Source of the DNA: UBA6016 sp964568395
GTDB lineage: Bacteria > Campylobacterota > Campylobacteria > Campylobacterales > UBA6016
Length of the DNA: 64,000 nt
Direction: 5' to 3'
Assembly: GCA_964568395.1 (NCBI GenBank)
Contig: CAZMPN010000003.1
Coordinates: forward strand, 1 to 64,000
A program made the translations under genes and the position numbers. Every line of letters begins with the position of its first letter. Position 1 is the stretch's first letter. Of the stretch, positions 16,933 to 25,998 are shown one piece after another. Under the pieces are notes generated by a model that saw only the letters and a program-made list of their open reading frames with translations, was not told where the DNA came from and made no database searches.

Positions 16933-18384
16933 ATGACTAGAGTAAAAGCTATTTTATCTTCAGTAGCCGCCGCCGCTTTGTTGGCCGGCGGTATAGGTAT
17001 TTTTGCGGTAAACGCTTCCGCCATCACATTCAAAGAGTCGAATTCGCAAGAGCTGAAAAGAAAAATGCCGGAAGGCGACGGAGTGCTGCTCTCTTACTAT
17101 GACGCCGTCAAAGACTCAAAAAAAAGCGTCGTCAACATATTTACTCAAAAAACAGTCAAACAGAGCGCACAGATGAATCCGATGCTAAACGACCCGTTTT
17201 TCAGGGAGTTTTTCGGCAAAAACTTCGGAAACGCGGTGCCTAAAGATAGAGTGGAAAGATCGCTCGGTTCCGGCGTCATAGTCAGCTCGGACGGCTATAT
17301 AATCACAAATAACCACGTAATAGCGAATGCCGATACGGTAATGGTCTTTTTGGCCGAGGAGAAAAAAGAGTATAAGGCCAAAGTCGTAGGTTCTGACCCG
17401 AAAACGGATCTTGCCGTCATCAAGATAGAGGCAAAAAATCTGAGTCCGATAGCGTTTGCCGATTCCGCAAAAGTCAAAGAAGGGGATGTCGTATTCGCGA
17501 TAGGAAATCCGTTTGGAGTAGGGGAGACGATAACCCACGGCATAGTTTCCGCCCTAAACAAAAGCGGAATGGGTATAAACGAATATGAAAACTTCATACA
17601 AACCGACGCCCCTATAAATCCGGGCAACTCCGGCGGAGCGCTTATAGATAGCAGGGGCGGTCTTGTCGGTATAAATACCGCCATCATCTCTCCAACAGGG
17701 CAAAACAACGGCATAGGCTTCGCCATCCCCGCCAATATGGCGAAAAAAATAGCTAAGACCCTGATAGAGAAGGGGAAGGTGGAGAGAGGCTTTATCGGGG
17801 TGTCGATGAGGGATATGGATACCCAAGCCAGAAAGTTCTACGGTAGAGACAAAGGCACGATAATAATGGATATAGTCAAAAACTCTCCGGCTGAAAAAGG
17901 AGGGCTAAAAAGAGGGGATCTCATAATATCCGCGAACGGTAAAGAGATACTGGATTCCGGAGACCTGAAAAATATCGTGGGATCGCTAGAGCCTGGTTCG
18001 GAGCTAAAACTAAGCGTTTTGAGAGATAAGAAGATAGAAACGGTTTCAGTGAGAATAGAAAAAGCGGACTCCAGCGCGATAAAAAGCGGACAGCTTGAGC
18101 TTCTGGAGGGTATGGCCGTCGGCAATATAACCGATGAGATAAGGAAGAAAACGGGCATGCCGGCAAACGTAAAAGGCGTGATAGTCATGAACGTAAAAGA
18201 CGGTTCGCTCTCGTCTAGGCTCGGCTTCATTGAAGGAGACGTAATAGTCCAGATAGAGAACAAAGAGATAAACTCTCTCGATGACGCAAAAGATGCATTA
18301 AAAGCCATCGGCAGCCTAGAGGGTCATAGGGTATTCGTCAATAGGCGCGGCACCATATACATGATGATAGCCTCCGAAAATTAA
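16933..18384 (+). CDS. degQ: Periplasmic serine protease of the DegP/DegQ (HtrA) family
   Basis: The 483-residue protein begins with a signal peptide (to about residue 30, ending VNASA). The trypsin-like domain carries the full triad: histidine in ITNNHVI (about 120), aspartate in DPKTDLAVIKI (about 157), and serine in PINPGNSGGAL (about 233). Two PDZ domains follow, at roughly 275-375 and 395-480. It should degrade or hold misfolded envelope proteins. AAGGAG precedes the ATG, and the inverted repeat noted upstream may control it. The gene appears monocistronic. Confidence 0.96.
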   Translation: MTRVKAILSSVAAAALLAGGIGIFAVNASAITFKESNSQELKRKMPEGDGVLLSYYDAVKDSKKSVVNIFTQKTVKQSAQMNPMLNDPFFREFFGKNFGNAVPKDRVERSLGSGVIVSSDGYIITNNHVIANADTVMVFLAEEKKEYKAKVVGSDPKTDLAVIKIEAKNLSPIAFADSAKVKEGDVVFAIGNPFGVGETITHGIVSALNKSGMGINEYENFIQTDAPINPGNSGGALIDSRGGLVGINTAIISPTGQNNGIGFAIPANMAKKIAKTLIEKGKVERGFIGVSMRDMDTQARKFYGRDKGTIIMDIVKNSPAEKGGLKRGDLIISANGKEILDSGDLKNIVGSLEPGSELKLSVLRDKKIETVSVRIEKADSSAIKSGQLELLEGMAVGNITDEIRKKTGMPANVKGVIVMNVKDGSLSSRLGFIEGDVIVQIENKEINSLDDAKDALKAIGSLEGHRVFVNRRGTIYMMIASEN

Positions 18385-18401
18385 AAATATACAACTAAAC
18401 C

Positions 18402-18441
18402 TATAAACTTACTTGACTTTATAAAAACCGCCTGCTATAAT
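18402..18441 (+). promoter_or_regulatory. Consensus sigma-70 promoter with overlapping inverted repeat (Rrf2-cysK unit)
   Basis: TTGACT at 18413-18418, a 17-base spacer and TATAAT at 18436-18441 form an almost perfect housekeeping promoter. The dyad TATAAA (18402-18407) / TTTATA (18418-18423), with a 10-base spacer, overlaps the -35 box. That is where an autorepressing Rrf2 protein could bind. Confidence 0.8.
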
Positions 18442-18468
18442 CATACAAAAATAAAAGAGTGAGGGGTT

Positions 18469-18882
18469 ATGGCAGGCATATCTACAAAATCCATATACGG
18501 TCTTGCCGCGATGTTTGAGCTTGCTCAAAACTACGGCAAATCACATATGCAAATCAAAGAAATAGCCACAAATCTCGGTATCCCGCAAAATTACCTGGAG
18601 CAGCTGCTTGCTACGCTCAGAAAAAGCGGGCTCGTGGAGAGCATAAGGGGGGCAGGGGGAGGATACAAGCTATCCAAGGAACCGTCGGAAATTTGTTGTT
18701 GCGATATCATAGAGACACTGGAAGGGCAGATTTGGCACATAGACAATCCTCTTAAAAACGAAGCCTTAAAGCTTTTTTGGGAGGAGTCTGGCGCAAAAAC
18801 GAGAGAGGTTTATTCGTTAAGCCTCAAAGAGCTTTGCGGATATACGCAAAAAGCAGCGTCCAATATAGTTTATTACATCTAA
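18469..18882 (+). CDS. Rrf2-family transcriptional regulator (possibly CymR-like)
   Basis: The 137-residue protein opens with the Rrf2 winged-helix domain: IKEIATNLGIPQNYLEQLLATLRKSGLVES, then the wing RGAGGGYKL. The IscR-type spacing of three Fe-S cysteines is absent; instead there is a CCC run near residue 84 and one cysteine in KELCGY. In firmicutes, the Rrf2 protein CymR senses cysteine supply by complexing with CysK. Here cysK lies 11 bases downstream, so a similar role is inferred, not shown. Autoregulation through the dyad in its promoter is likely. Confidence 0.87.
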   Translation: MAGISTKSIYGLAAMFELAQNYGKSHMQIKEIATNLGIPQNYLEQLLATLRKSGLVESIRGAGGGYKLSKEPSEICCCDIIETLEGQIWHIDNPLKNEALKLFWEESGAKTREVYSLSLKELCGYTQKAASNIVYYI

Positions 18883-18893
18883 GGGAGGATGGC

Positions 18894-19817
18894 GTGAAAA
18901 TAGCAAGAAGCGTGGAGGAGCTCATAGGCAAAACGCCGATGATGCGTCTCAATAAGTTATCAAGCGATAGCGGCGCGGAAATTTACGGCAAATGCGAATT
19001 TATGAACCCTAACGGATCAGTCAAAGACAGAATAGGCGCCAACCTTATAAATACCGCCATATCCAATGGGCTAATCAACAAAGATACGGTGATTATAGAA
19101 CCTACAAGCGGAAATACCGGTATAGCGCTGGCCAGCGTCTGCGCCGTCAAAGGACTTAGGCTGATACTTACCATGCCGTCATCGATGAGCATAGAGAGAC
19201 AAAAGCTGCTCAAAGCATACGGTGCGGAGATAGTGCTTACCCCTGCGGAAAAAGGGATGCGCGGCGCCGTAGAGACGGCTGACGAACTCTCAAAAGAGTA
19301 CAAAAACAGCTTTATTCCTGGGCAGTTCGACAACGGTGCAAATCCGGATGCCCATAGGCGCTCTACGGCGCTTGAAATTATCGACGATATGGACGGCAAG
19401 ATAGATATATTCGTAGCCGCCATAGGCACCGGCGGCACCATAACCGGGGTGGGCGAGATACTAAAACAAAAAATACCCGGCATTAGAATAATAGCCGTTG
19501 AGCCGGAGGACTCCCCGGTATTGTCCGGCGGAAAGGCCGGGGCGCACAAGATACAAGGGATAGGCGCAGGATTCGTGCCGAGCGTGCTGAATAAAAGCGT
19601 GTTCGACGAGATTATTACCGTTTCAAACGAAGACGCATTTTCGGCTTCAAGGAGTATAGCCAGAAGCGAAGGCGTACTTGTCGGAATATCGGCCGGCGCG
19701 AACGCCCATGCCGCTTCAGTGATAGCCAAAAGGGCCGAGAATAAAGGCAAAAATATAGTTACGGTGCTTTGCGATACAGGAGAGAGATACCTCTCTACGC
19801 CACTGTTTGATTTTTAA
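18894..19817 (+). CDS. cysK: Cysteine synthase (O-acetylserine sulfhydrylase)
   Basis: This PLP enzyme of 307 residues makes cysteine from O-acetylserine and sulfide. The PLP lysine is in NPNGSVKDRIG near residue 43. The TSGNTGIALA substrate loop and the phosphate-binding loop GTGGTITGVGE are intact, with SAGANAHA near the C-terminus. The start is GTG, with GGGAGG five bases upstream; the frame is open further upstream but without a better start. It follows the Rrf2 regulator by 11 bases and precedes metY by 100, making a sulfur-assimilation group. Confidence 0.95.
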   Translation: MKIARSVEELIGKTPMMRLNKLSSDSGAEIYGKCEFMNPNGSVKDRIGANLINTAISNGLINKDTVIIEPTSGNTGIALASVCAVKGLRLILTMPSSMSIERQKLLKAYGAEIVLTPAEKGMRGAVETADELSKEYKNSFIPGQFDNGANPDAHRRSTALEIIDDMDGKIDIFVAAIGTGGTITGVGEILKQKIPGIRIIAVEPEDSPVLSGGKAGAHKIQGIGAGFVPSVLNKSVFDEIITVSNEDAFSASRSIARSEGVLVGISAGANAHAASVIAKRAENKGKNIVTVLCDTGERYLSTPLFDF

Positions 19818-19830
19818 AACCTAAAACTTC

Positions 19831-19859
19831 AGCCGCAAATGCGGCAAGCTTTAGCGGCT
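19831..19859 (+). promoter_or_regulatory. Overlapping hairpins between cysK and metY
   Basis: GCCGC-AAAT-GCGGC can form a small hairpin, while AGCCGC at 19831-19836 can instead pair with GCGGCT at 19854-19859. The two pairings exclude each other, which could be a transcript switch or simply a terminator remnant. No T-run follows, and it matches no riboswitch class I know. Confidence 0.3.
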
Positions 19860-19917
19860 TAGCGTAGCCAATCGGACTTTGTTCGTTTGGCGTATTAAAA
19901 TACTAAAGGAAAACAAT

Positions 19918-21186
19918 ATGAACAACGAAACGATTTCAATTCATGCGGGATACGATAAGCACGCCGGCGAAAAGACGATGGCGGTGCCTATATATCAAAG
20001 CACCGCCTATGCGTTTGACGGCGCGGAGCATGCGGCAAATCTCTTTAGCCTAAAAGAGCTGGGCAATATCTACACGAGGCTAATGAATCCTACAAGCACC
20101 GTGCTTGAGACTAGATTTGCGGCTCTGGAAGGCGGAGCTAGCGCGGCGGCTACCGCGAGCGGTTCATCCGCTATTTTTTATGCGATCATCAATCTGGTGG
20201 CGGCCGGCGAAAACTTTATAACGGCAAACAACCTATACGGCGGCACGATGACCCTATTTGCGCACACGCTAAAAAGATTCGGCATCGAAGCTAGATTTTT
20301 CAACCCGAAGAAACCGGAATCTATCGAGGCGCTCATAGACGACAAAACAAGGGCTATATATTTCGAAAGCCTCTCAAATCCAGGTATAGACATAGTTGAT
20401 TTTGACGCTATCACGGCTATCGCAGACAAATACAACGTCATCACGATATGCGATAATACCGTTGCAACTCCGATACTATTCAAACCGTTGGAGAGGGGTG
20501 TGGATATAGCCGTGTACAGCACCAGCAAATACGTAACAGGACAGGGGCTCGGGATAGGGGGTATGATAGTGGATAGTGCGAAGGCGACCGCAAAAATCAA
20601 AGACAATCCCAGATATGCGCACTTCAACGAGCCCGACGCAAGCTATCACGGACTTGTCTACTCGTCATTGCCGTTCCCTCCGTTTGTGCTTCGCGTAAGG
20701 CTTGCGCTACTAAGGGACATCGGTGCTGCGCCTAGCCCGTTTAACAGCTGGCTATTTATCCAAGGGCTCGAGACGCTGACCATCAGAATGAAGGCTCATA
20801 GCGAGAAAGCCCTTGCGGTTGCCAAGTTCCTAGAATCCCATCCGAAGGTAAAATCGGTAAAATACCCGGGACTTGCAAGCCATAGAGACCACGCTCTTTT
20901 AAACAAATACTTTACGAACGGCCTTGCAAGCGGACTCCTAAGCTTTGAGGCGGAAAGTTTCGACGCCGCAAAAGCGGTCGTAGATAACGTCAAAATATTT
21001 ACGCCGGTGGTCAACATAGGAGATAGCAAATCCCTTGTAACTCACCCGGCCAGCACTACCCATTCGCAAATGAACGCCGAAGAGCTTGCAAAAGCGGGAA
21101 TTAGCGATAAACTTGTAAGGCTAAGCATAGGGTTGGAAGATGAAAACGACCTTATAGCAGACCTAAAAGCCGCTTTGGACGCATAA
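19918..21186 (+). CDS. metY: O-acetylhomoserine sulfhydrylase (aminocarboxypropyltransferase)
   Basis: The 422-residue PLP protein belongs to the Cys/Met metabolism family. The PLP-binding lysine is in YSTSKYVTGQGLGIGG near residue 208. TGSSAIFYAI-type and VKYPGLASH segments are typical of MetY, which makes homocysteine from O-acetylhomoserine and sulfide. The frame extends upstream to 19879. The ATG at 19918 has AAAGGA upstream and yields the usual MNNETISIHAGY start. Together with cysK it covers direct sulfide fixation into both sulfur amino acids. It ends four bases from the leftward kinase gene. Confidence 0.94.
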   Translation: MNNETISIHAGYDKHAGEKTMAVPIYQSTAYAFDGAEHAANLFSLKELGNIYTRLMNPTSTVLETRFAALEGGASAAATASGSSAIFYAIINLVAAGENFITANNLYGGTMTLFAHTLKRFGIEARFFNPKKPESIEALIDDKTRAIYFESLSNPGIDIVDFDAITAIADKYNVITICDNTVATPILFKPLERGVDIAVYSTSKYVTGQGLGIGGMIVDSAKATAKIKDNPRYAHFNEPDASYHGLVYSSLPFPPFVLRVRLALLRDIGAAPSPFNSWLFIQGLETLTIRMKAHSEKALAVAKFLESHPKVKSVKYPGLASHRDHALLNKYFTNGLASGLLSFEAESFDAAKAVVDNVKIFTPVVNIGDSKSLVTHPASTTHSQMNAEELAKAGISDKLVRLSIGLEDENDLIADLKAALDA

Positions 21187-21190
21187 AAAC

Positions 21191-22771
21191 CTATGCGTCC
21201 GCCGCGAGCGGAACCCTCAATATAAACATAGCCCCATCTCCAAACCCCGTCTTAATATTCCTAGCAATAACCCGTCCGCCCATATGGCTCTCTATGATCT
21301 GCTTCGTCATATAAAGACCTATGCCGGTGCCGCTGCTTTTATGTTTTGTAGTAAAATACGGGTCAAAAATGTTGTCCATAATCCCAGTCTCTATTCCGCC
21401 GGCGTTATCTATGAAGTAGACCGATACGAAACCGTTTTTATGTCTTACTTTTATATTTATCCGCTTATTTTCCATCTCTTTGTCCGCAAAAGCGTCTTTG
21501 CTGTTTGAGAGCATATTCATGGCCGCTTGCAAAAATTCGTTTTCATATCCGTTTACGATTATTTTGCCAGAGCATTCGGATATCAGCTCTATATCCTGCT
21601 CTTTATTGATACTCCGAAAGAGCGAAATGGACTTTTGCACGGCTTCGCAAATATCAAACGAACCGCCGGCCCTATTTGGCTTGAAGAAATTCCTAAAATC
21701 ATCTATGGTATCGGACATCTTGGCGGCTATCCTGACTCCTTCGTCCACCTGTTTTGATATAAACTCCGGCGTTAGTTTGCCGACCATATTTTTTGTCTCG
21801 AAACTTTGTATGATGGCCGATAGCGAATTGAGAGGCTGCCTCCATTGATGCGCGATATTAGCCACCATCTCGCCCATAGCCGCAAGTCTTGCCTGATGGT
21901 ACATTATCTTGTCTTTTCGCCTGTTTTCCGCAACCTCTTTGGCTACCCTCTCCTCTAGGGATTTATTTAGAGTAGAGAGCTCCTTTGTCTTTTTGGCGAC
22001 TATCTTCGCTAGGTTTTTGTTCGTATTTGAGATATTCGCAAGCATCATCCTGGAGAGCAAGATAGAGGCCAAAAGTACGAACAAAACAAAACACAAGATG
22101 ACTATCCCGGTTATTTTGTAGATATTGTCCGTAATATCTTTTTCGTAGATGGCGGACTCCATCTGTAGATGTATAAGCTCGGCAAGCCTTATGTTGACGG
22201 CGTTAACGGCCGGATATAGCTCATCCGTTATAAGCATGGAGGCTTCGTCGTTTCGTCCATCGTCCAAAAGCTCGAATATCTTGTCGCATAGAAAATTTAT
22301 CCTATAGATACCGTTCTCTACCCCCAGAAGATAGTCCTCCTCTTTTGCAAGCGGCTCTTTATACCTGCTCTCATTGAAGTATTCATGCGACATGGTTTTG
22401 AGATATGGGAGCAAAAGCCCGTATTCGCCCCGATTTTTGATCTCTTTTTTATACTCCGACCACTCTTTGCCTACAAGCTCCCTGGCGAGCCCTACTATCT
22501 GCTTTGATTTGTTGACGTCTATGGCTTTTTTATCTACGTCAAGCATCGTATCCATGATATTTATGGCGAATACGTCTTTTAGCTCTTGGAGCTTGATGGA
22601 GGATACCGTGCGGTTTTTGAACAACGTATCGAAATCGTATTTGAGGGAGTAGAGGGCCATATACGAAAAGACGCCTACAGCAATGATTCCTCCGGCGATA
22701 ATGATAAACAAAAAGCGGAGCTTGTTGGCCGTACTGATAGTTTTTAGCCTATTCTTAAACGCGCGTATCAT
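21191..22771 (-). CDS. Sensor histidine kinase paired with a substrate-binding protein
   Basis: The 526-residue inner-membrane kinase has transmembrane segments at about 17-38 and 218-240. They frame a mainly helical periplasmic domain of about 180 residues. A coiled coil follows, then the phosphoacceptor motif HQWRQPLNSLSA near residue 309 and the ATPase boxes (NMLSNSKDAF, DNAGGI, GTGIGLYM). The HQWRQPLN box is common in Campylobacterota. It overlaps the upstream substrate-binding protein gene by four bases, so the two are made together. The binding protein may present ligand to the helical sensor, as TorT does to TorS. No response regulator adjoins it other than PhoB further upstream in the same run. 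Confidence 0.92.
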   Translation of the reverse strand: MIRAFKNRLKTISTANKLRFLFIIIAGGIIAVGVFSYMALYSLKYDFDTLFKNRTVSSIKLQELKDVFAINIMDTMLDVDKKAIDVNKSKQIVGLARELVGKEWSEYKKEIKNRGEYGLLLPYLKTMSHEYFNESRYKEPLAKEEDYLLGVENGIYRINFLCDKIFELLDDGRNDEASMLITDELYPAVNAVNIRLAELIHLQMESAIYEKDITDNIYKITGIVILCFVLFVLLASILLSRMMLANISNTNKNLAKIVAKKTKELSTLNKSLEERVAKEVAENRRKDKIMYHQARLAAMGEMVANIAHQWRQPLNSLSAIIQSFETKNMVGKLTPEFISKQVDEGVRIAAKMSDTIDDFRNFFKPNRAGGSFDICEAVQKSISLFRSINKEQDIELISECSGKIIVNGYENEFLQAAMNMLSNSKDAFADKEMENKRINIKVRHKNGFVSVYFIDNAGGIETGIMDNIFDPYFTTKHKSSGTGIGLYMTKQIIESHMGGRVIARNIKTGFGDGAMFILRVPLAADA

Positions 22772-23889
22772 TTTTTAGAGTAATCCACTATAAATACTTC
22801 ATCCAGCGCCTGATGGTCGCTCCTTGACAACGATATCTCAAAACCGTCCAGAGTATTTCGTGGAAGCCTCTCGAAGGCATTGATAATATCGGATGCCTTT
22901 AGCGAGCCCGCTCTTTTGAGGGCTTCAGTTACAAGCGCCGCCGAGACGAAGCCCTCGAGGCTTACATACGAATACCGCTCGTATCTTTTGCCGTATAGCT
23001 CCCTATAGAGCTTGATTATCCCCCTCTCCGACGTTGCTGGATCCGGAAACACCTGTGAGAATATTATATTTTTCATATCCCCGGACAACTCGGACTCAAG
23101 ATTTGTGCTGCCGGTAAACGATATTGGACAAAAATATGTATTTTTTAGTTCAAAGCTGCTCCTGGCCCTTTTTATAAACTCAGCGCAAGGCTCGTATGGT
23201 GCTATCAGGATGACCGCTTCCGGCTTTTGGAGCGAAATCTCGTACAGCGCGTTTTGAACGGAAAGCGTATTTCTATTGAAACTGCCGATTGCCACGGCTT
23301 CCAGCGATCTTTTTGAGAGGGCTTTTTTGACCGCGTATAGGCCGTTCATTCCAAAGCTGTCGTTTTGGTAGAAAAGGGCTATTTTTGACACCTTTTTCGT
23401 CTTAATGAGATAATCCACAAGGGCGTCTATCTCTTGCTCATAGCCTGCCCTTAGGTTGATTACCAGCTTGTTAAAAGGCTCCCTCAAAAAAGTGGCGCCG
23501 GTAAACGGCACCAGAAACGGAACGCCGTATTTCATCGCAACGGATAGTGTTTTTTGCCCTGTAGGCGTACCTATGCTCCCGAATATGGCTACCGCTTTCT
23601 CTTTTTTTATTAGCTCTATCGCGTTTTGCTTCGCTATATTCGGCTCATATTTGTCGTCGTACGTAACAAGCCTTATTTTTTTTCCGTTGATGCCGCCGTT
23701 TTCGTTGATATGCTCGAAATACGTATTAGCCCCGTTCGTCATCTCAAGGCCAAGCCCTGACGAGCTGCCGCTTAGAGGACATGTCTGCCCCAATACTATT
23801 TCTCCATGCTCCCTGTCCAACAGGTGAAACAACACGGCAAAAATAAAGACCGCCGCAAAAACGGCCCTAAAAAATATCTCCCTAACCAA
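22768..23889 (-). CDS. Periplasmic substrate-binding protein, branched-chain amino-acid (LivJ/K) type
   Basis: The 373-residue protein has an N-terminal hydrophobic segment (about 5-24) and then the type-I periplasmic binding fold of the Leu/Ile/Val family. Typical segments are LGQTCPLSGSSSGLG, NENGGINGKKIRLVTYDD, AIFGSIGTPTGQ and ALFYQNDSFGMNGL. No lipobox is visible, so the segment may stay as an anchor or be cleaved. The start is TTG with AAGG upstream. No ABC permease or ATPase genes are nearby. Instead the gene overlaps a histidine kinase, so it probably serves sensing and not uptake. It starts 27 bases after the PhoR-like gene. Confidence 0.9.
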   Translation of the reverse strand: MVREIFFRAVFAAVFIFAVLFHLLDREHGEIVLGQTCPLSGSSSGLGLEMTNGANTYFEHINENGGINGKKIRLVTYDDKYEPNIAKQNAIELIKKEKAVAIFGSIGTPTGQKTLSVAMKYGVPFLVPFTGATFLREPFNKLVINLRAGYEQEIDALVDYLIKTKKVSKIALFYQNDSFGMNGLYAVKKALSKRSLEAVAIGSFNRNTLSVQNALYEISLQKPEAVILIAPYEPCAEFIKRARSSFELKNTYFCPISFTGSTNLESELSGDMKNIIFSQVFPDPATSERGIIKLYRELYGKRYERYSYVSLEGFVSAALVTEALKRAGSLKASDIINAFERLPRNTLDGFEISLSRSDHQALDEVFIVDYSKK

Positions 23890-23916
23890 GCTCCGCCTTT
23901 TTTATTAGCAAGGAGC

Positions 23917-25329
23917 TTATTTTACTTTCTGCACTTTAAATCCAAAAGTAGACCCCATGGCCACCTTGCTCTCTATCTCCAGCTCCGAAGAGTGCAGTTT
24001 TAATATATAGCTTACGAGCGCCAAGCCAAGCCCCAGCGAGTTATCCCAGCTGTTTTTTGAGAGCCTGTAGAATTTTTGGGTTATATTCTCTATCTCCCGC
24101 TCAGGAATACCGAGACCGAAATCCTTTATTTCGACTTTTACGTATTTGTCGTCATCGCTCTTTACGGTTACTATAATATTCTCATCGGAGTATTTGAGCG
24201 CGTTTTCCATCAGGTTTACGATTACGAGCTTGATCATGGTCTTGTCGGCGACGACCCTTTGGTTTGCGCCGTCTATCTGAATCTCTCTTTTTGAGTATTT
24301 GTGCGCAAGCTGGCTTTTCGCATCCTCGATCGCCTCCAAAATGGAAAACTCTTCAAAGCTTGGCGTCAACGAGTTGTTTTCAAGCTTTAAAGAGAGCGAG
24401 AGCCTGTCTATCATAGACGAGATGGTCTGCGAATTCTTATAGACTTTCTCCAGGAATTTCTCGCTTATCTTCCTGTCTATATCCGGATCGTTTAGGAGCG
24501 TTTCGGTGTATCCCATGATTGCGGATACCGGATTTTTGAACTCGTGGCTTATGGCCTCTATGATTTCAGTAGTCTGCTTGTTCTTTAGTTTTAGCTTGGC
24601 TGTATATTTACGCTTTTGGCGCTCTTTTTTCTCAAGTTTGAGAGCTAATATTTTTAGCATTCTGGCTATCGAGAAGAACTCCATCGCGAATGAAGGCTTT
24701 ATCTCGGCTTTGAAGTTTTTTGCCTCTATTGCGGTCAAATACCCGGTAATCTGCGATATCTGCGACTGTATTTTCTTATTTACCTTGTATGAGAATATAG
24801 CGCCTACAAGACCGGCGAAAGCAAAGACCACGGCTATCTTAAACCAGATGGGATACAGATATTCGTCCACTATGTTTGTCGGATACGCTATACGTAAAAA
24901 AAGTTTTTGGCCGGCAAGCTCAGTCATCTTTGCGTAGTATATGTAGTCTTTGTTGGTCGTCGTAGAATACCTGACGCTGCTTCCGTTCTTTTCCCTCATG
25001 GCCTGCATTATTTCCGGCCTATTGGCGTGGTTTACCATCTCCTTTGGATTTTTATCGGTCTCTACGAGCACCGTGCCGTTTTCATCTATCAGGGTAATTC
25101 TAAAACCTGTTTCGGCCTTGATGGACACGGCCGACTTTGATATTTCCGCAAAAGTCGTCTTTTGGCGCAGCAGACTCTCTATCAACGCCGCATTTTTCGG
25201 AAGCTGCCCTCTGATAGCCTCCACGTCTATGGTTTTTATATAGTAGTAGCTGACACCCATTACCGCGGTCAGCACTATAAGCAAAAGAGTTAGAAGGTTT
25301 AAGAGGAAGATATGGTGGAGTCTTAACAA
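23917..25329 (-). CDS. phoR: PhoR-like phosphate-regulon sensor histidine kinase
   Basis: The 470-residue membrane kinase has one N-terminal membrane segment and an extracytoplasmic PAS-like domain (LIDENGTVLVETDKNP, about 75-150). A second membrane segment lies near 160-180 and is followed by a HAMP-like linker. The histidine kinase core has ISHEFKNPVSAIMGY (histidine near 262), NLMENALKYS, DFGLGIP and GLGLALV. The order phoU-phoB-phoR next to pstS argues for the phosphate regulon. In other bacteria PhoR signals through contact with PhoU and the Pst transporter. Translation starts at TTG, overlapping the response regulator by seven bases. Confidence 0.88.
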   Translation of the reverse strand: MLRLHHIFLLNLLTLLLIVLTAVMGVSYYYIKTIDVEAIRGQLPKNAALIESLLRQKTTFAEISKSAVSIKAETGFRITLIDENGTVLVETDKNPKEMVNHANRPEIMQAMREKNGSSVRYSTTTNKDYIYYAKMTELAGQKLFLRIAYPTNIVDEYLYPIWFKIAVVFAFAGLVGAIFSYKVNKKIQSQISQITGYLTAIEAKNFKAEIKPSFAMEFFSIARMLKILALKLEKKERQKRKYTAKLKLKNKQTTEIIEAISHEFKNPVSAIMGYTETLLNDPDIDRKISEKFLEKVYKNSQTISSMIDRLSLSLKLENNSLTPSFEEFSILEAIEDAKSQLAHKYSKREIQIDGANQRVVADKTMIKLVIVNLMENALKYSDENIIVTVKSDDDKYVKVEIKDFGLGIPEREIENITQKFYRLSKNSWDNSLGLGLALVSYILKLHSSELEIESKVAMGSTFGFKVQKVK

Positions 25330-25991
25330 AGCTTATACCCGACGCCTCTGACGGAGTTTATATAGTTTTTGCTCTTATCCGGGTCTATTTTTTCTTTTAG
25401 CCTTTTGACGGCTACGTCCACCGTCCTGTCCTGATATATCTCTTCGTCGCGCCAAACGGTAGAAAGCAGGGCATCTCTGGAGAGGACTATGTTTTTGTTT
25501 TTTATAAGCTCGCATAGCAGATTAAATTCCAGCTTTGTCAGCGAAACCTCTTTGTCGCCAATAAAAACCTGCTGCGAATCTATCATTATTACGATGTCTT
25601 TGTGCTGAAGCGTCTCTTTTTTGTTGGATGTCCTTCTGATCACCGCTTTTACGCGAAGCAAAAATTCGTTTACGTTGAAAGGTTTTGTGATGTAGTCGTC
25701 GGCTCCGGCTTCAAGCCCCTCTATCTTATGGCTATCCTCGACCTTTGCGGTCAAAAAGATAACAGGGGTCTGAAACCCTTTTTTTCTGAGGTTTTTAACA
25801 AATTCAACCCCCTCCGTGTGAGGCAGGTTTCTATCCATGATAAGCAGATCCACATGTTCGCCGCTCAGCAGCTCCTCGACGCGCGAAGGCTCCAAGAAGC
25901 CCTCTACGTCATATCCCTCTTTTTTGAGGCTGTACTCTATAAGTTCTAGTATATCAAGCTCGTCCTCGACAACTACGATAAACTCTTTCAT
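25323..25991 (-). CDS. phoB: PhoB-like OmpR-family response regulator
   Basis: The 222-residue regulator has a receiver domain with acidic VEDE, phospho-acceptor aspartate in LLIMDRNLP (about 53) and lysine in YITKPF. A winged-helix DNA-binding domain follows, ending INSVRGVGYKL. This is the OmpR/PhoB layout. It sits between phoU and phoR and likely binds the 11-bp-periodic repeats in the pstS/phoU intergenic region when phosphate is scarce. Confidence 0.9.
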   Translation of the reverse strand: MKEFIVVVEDELDILELIEYSLKKEGYDVEGFLEPSRVEELLSGEHVDLLIMDRNLPHTEGVEFVKNLRKKGFQTPVIFLTAKVEDSHKIEGLEAGADDYITKPFNVNEFLLRVKAVIRRTSNKKETLQHKDIVIMIDSQQVFIGDKEVSLTKLEFNLLCELIKNKNIVLSRDALLSTVWRDEEIYQDRTVDVAVKRLKEKIDPDKSKNYINSVRGVGYKLC

Positions 25992-25998
25992 TTTAAAC

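Noticed and set aside
18983..19750. 255-residue minus-strand open frame inside cysK
   Set aside because: cysK is unmistakable on the plus strand with all PLP motifs. The antisense product has no family features.
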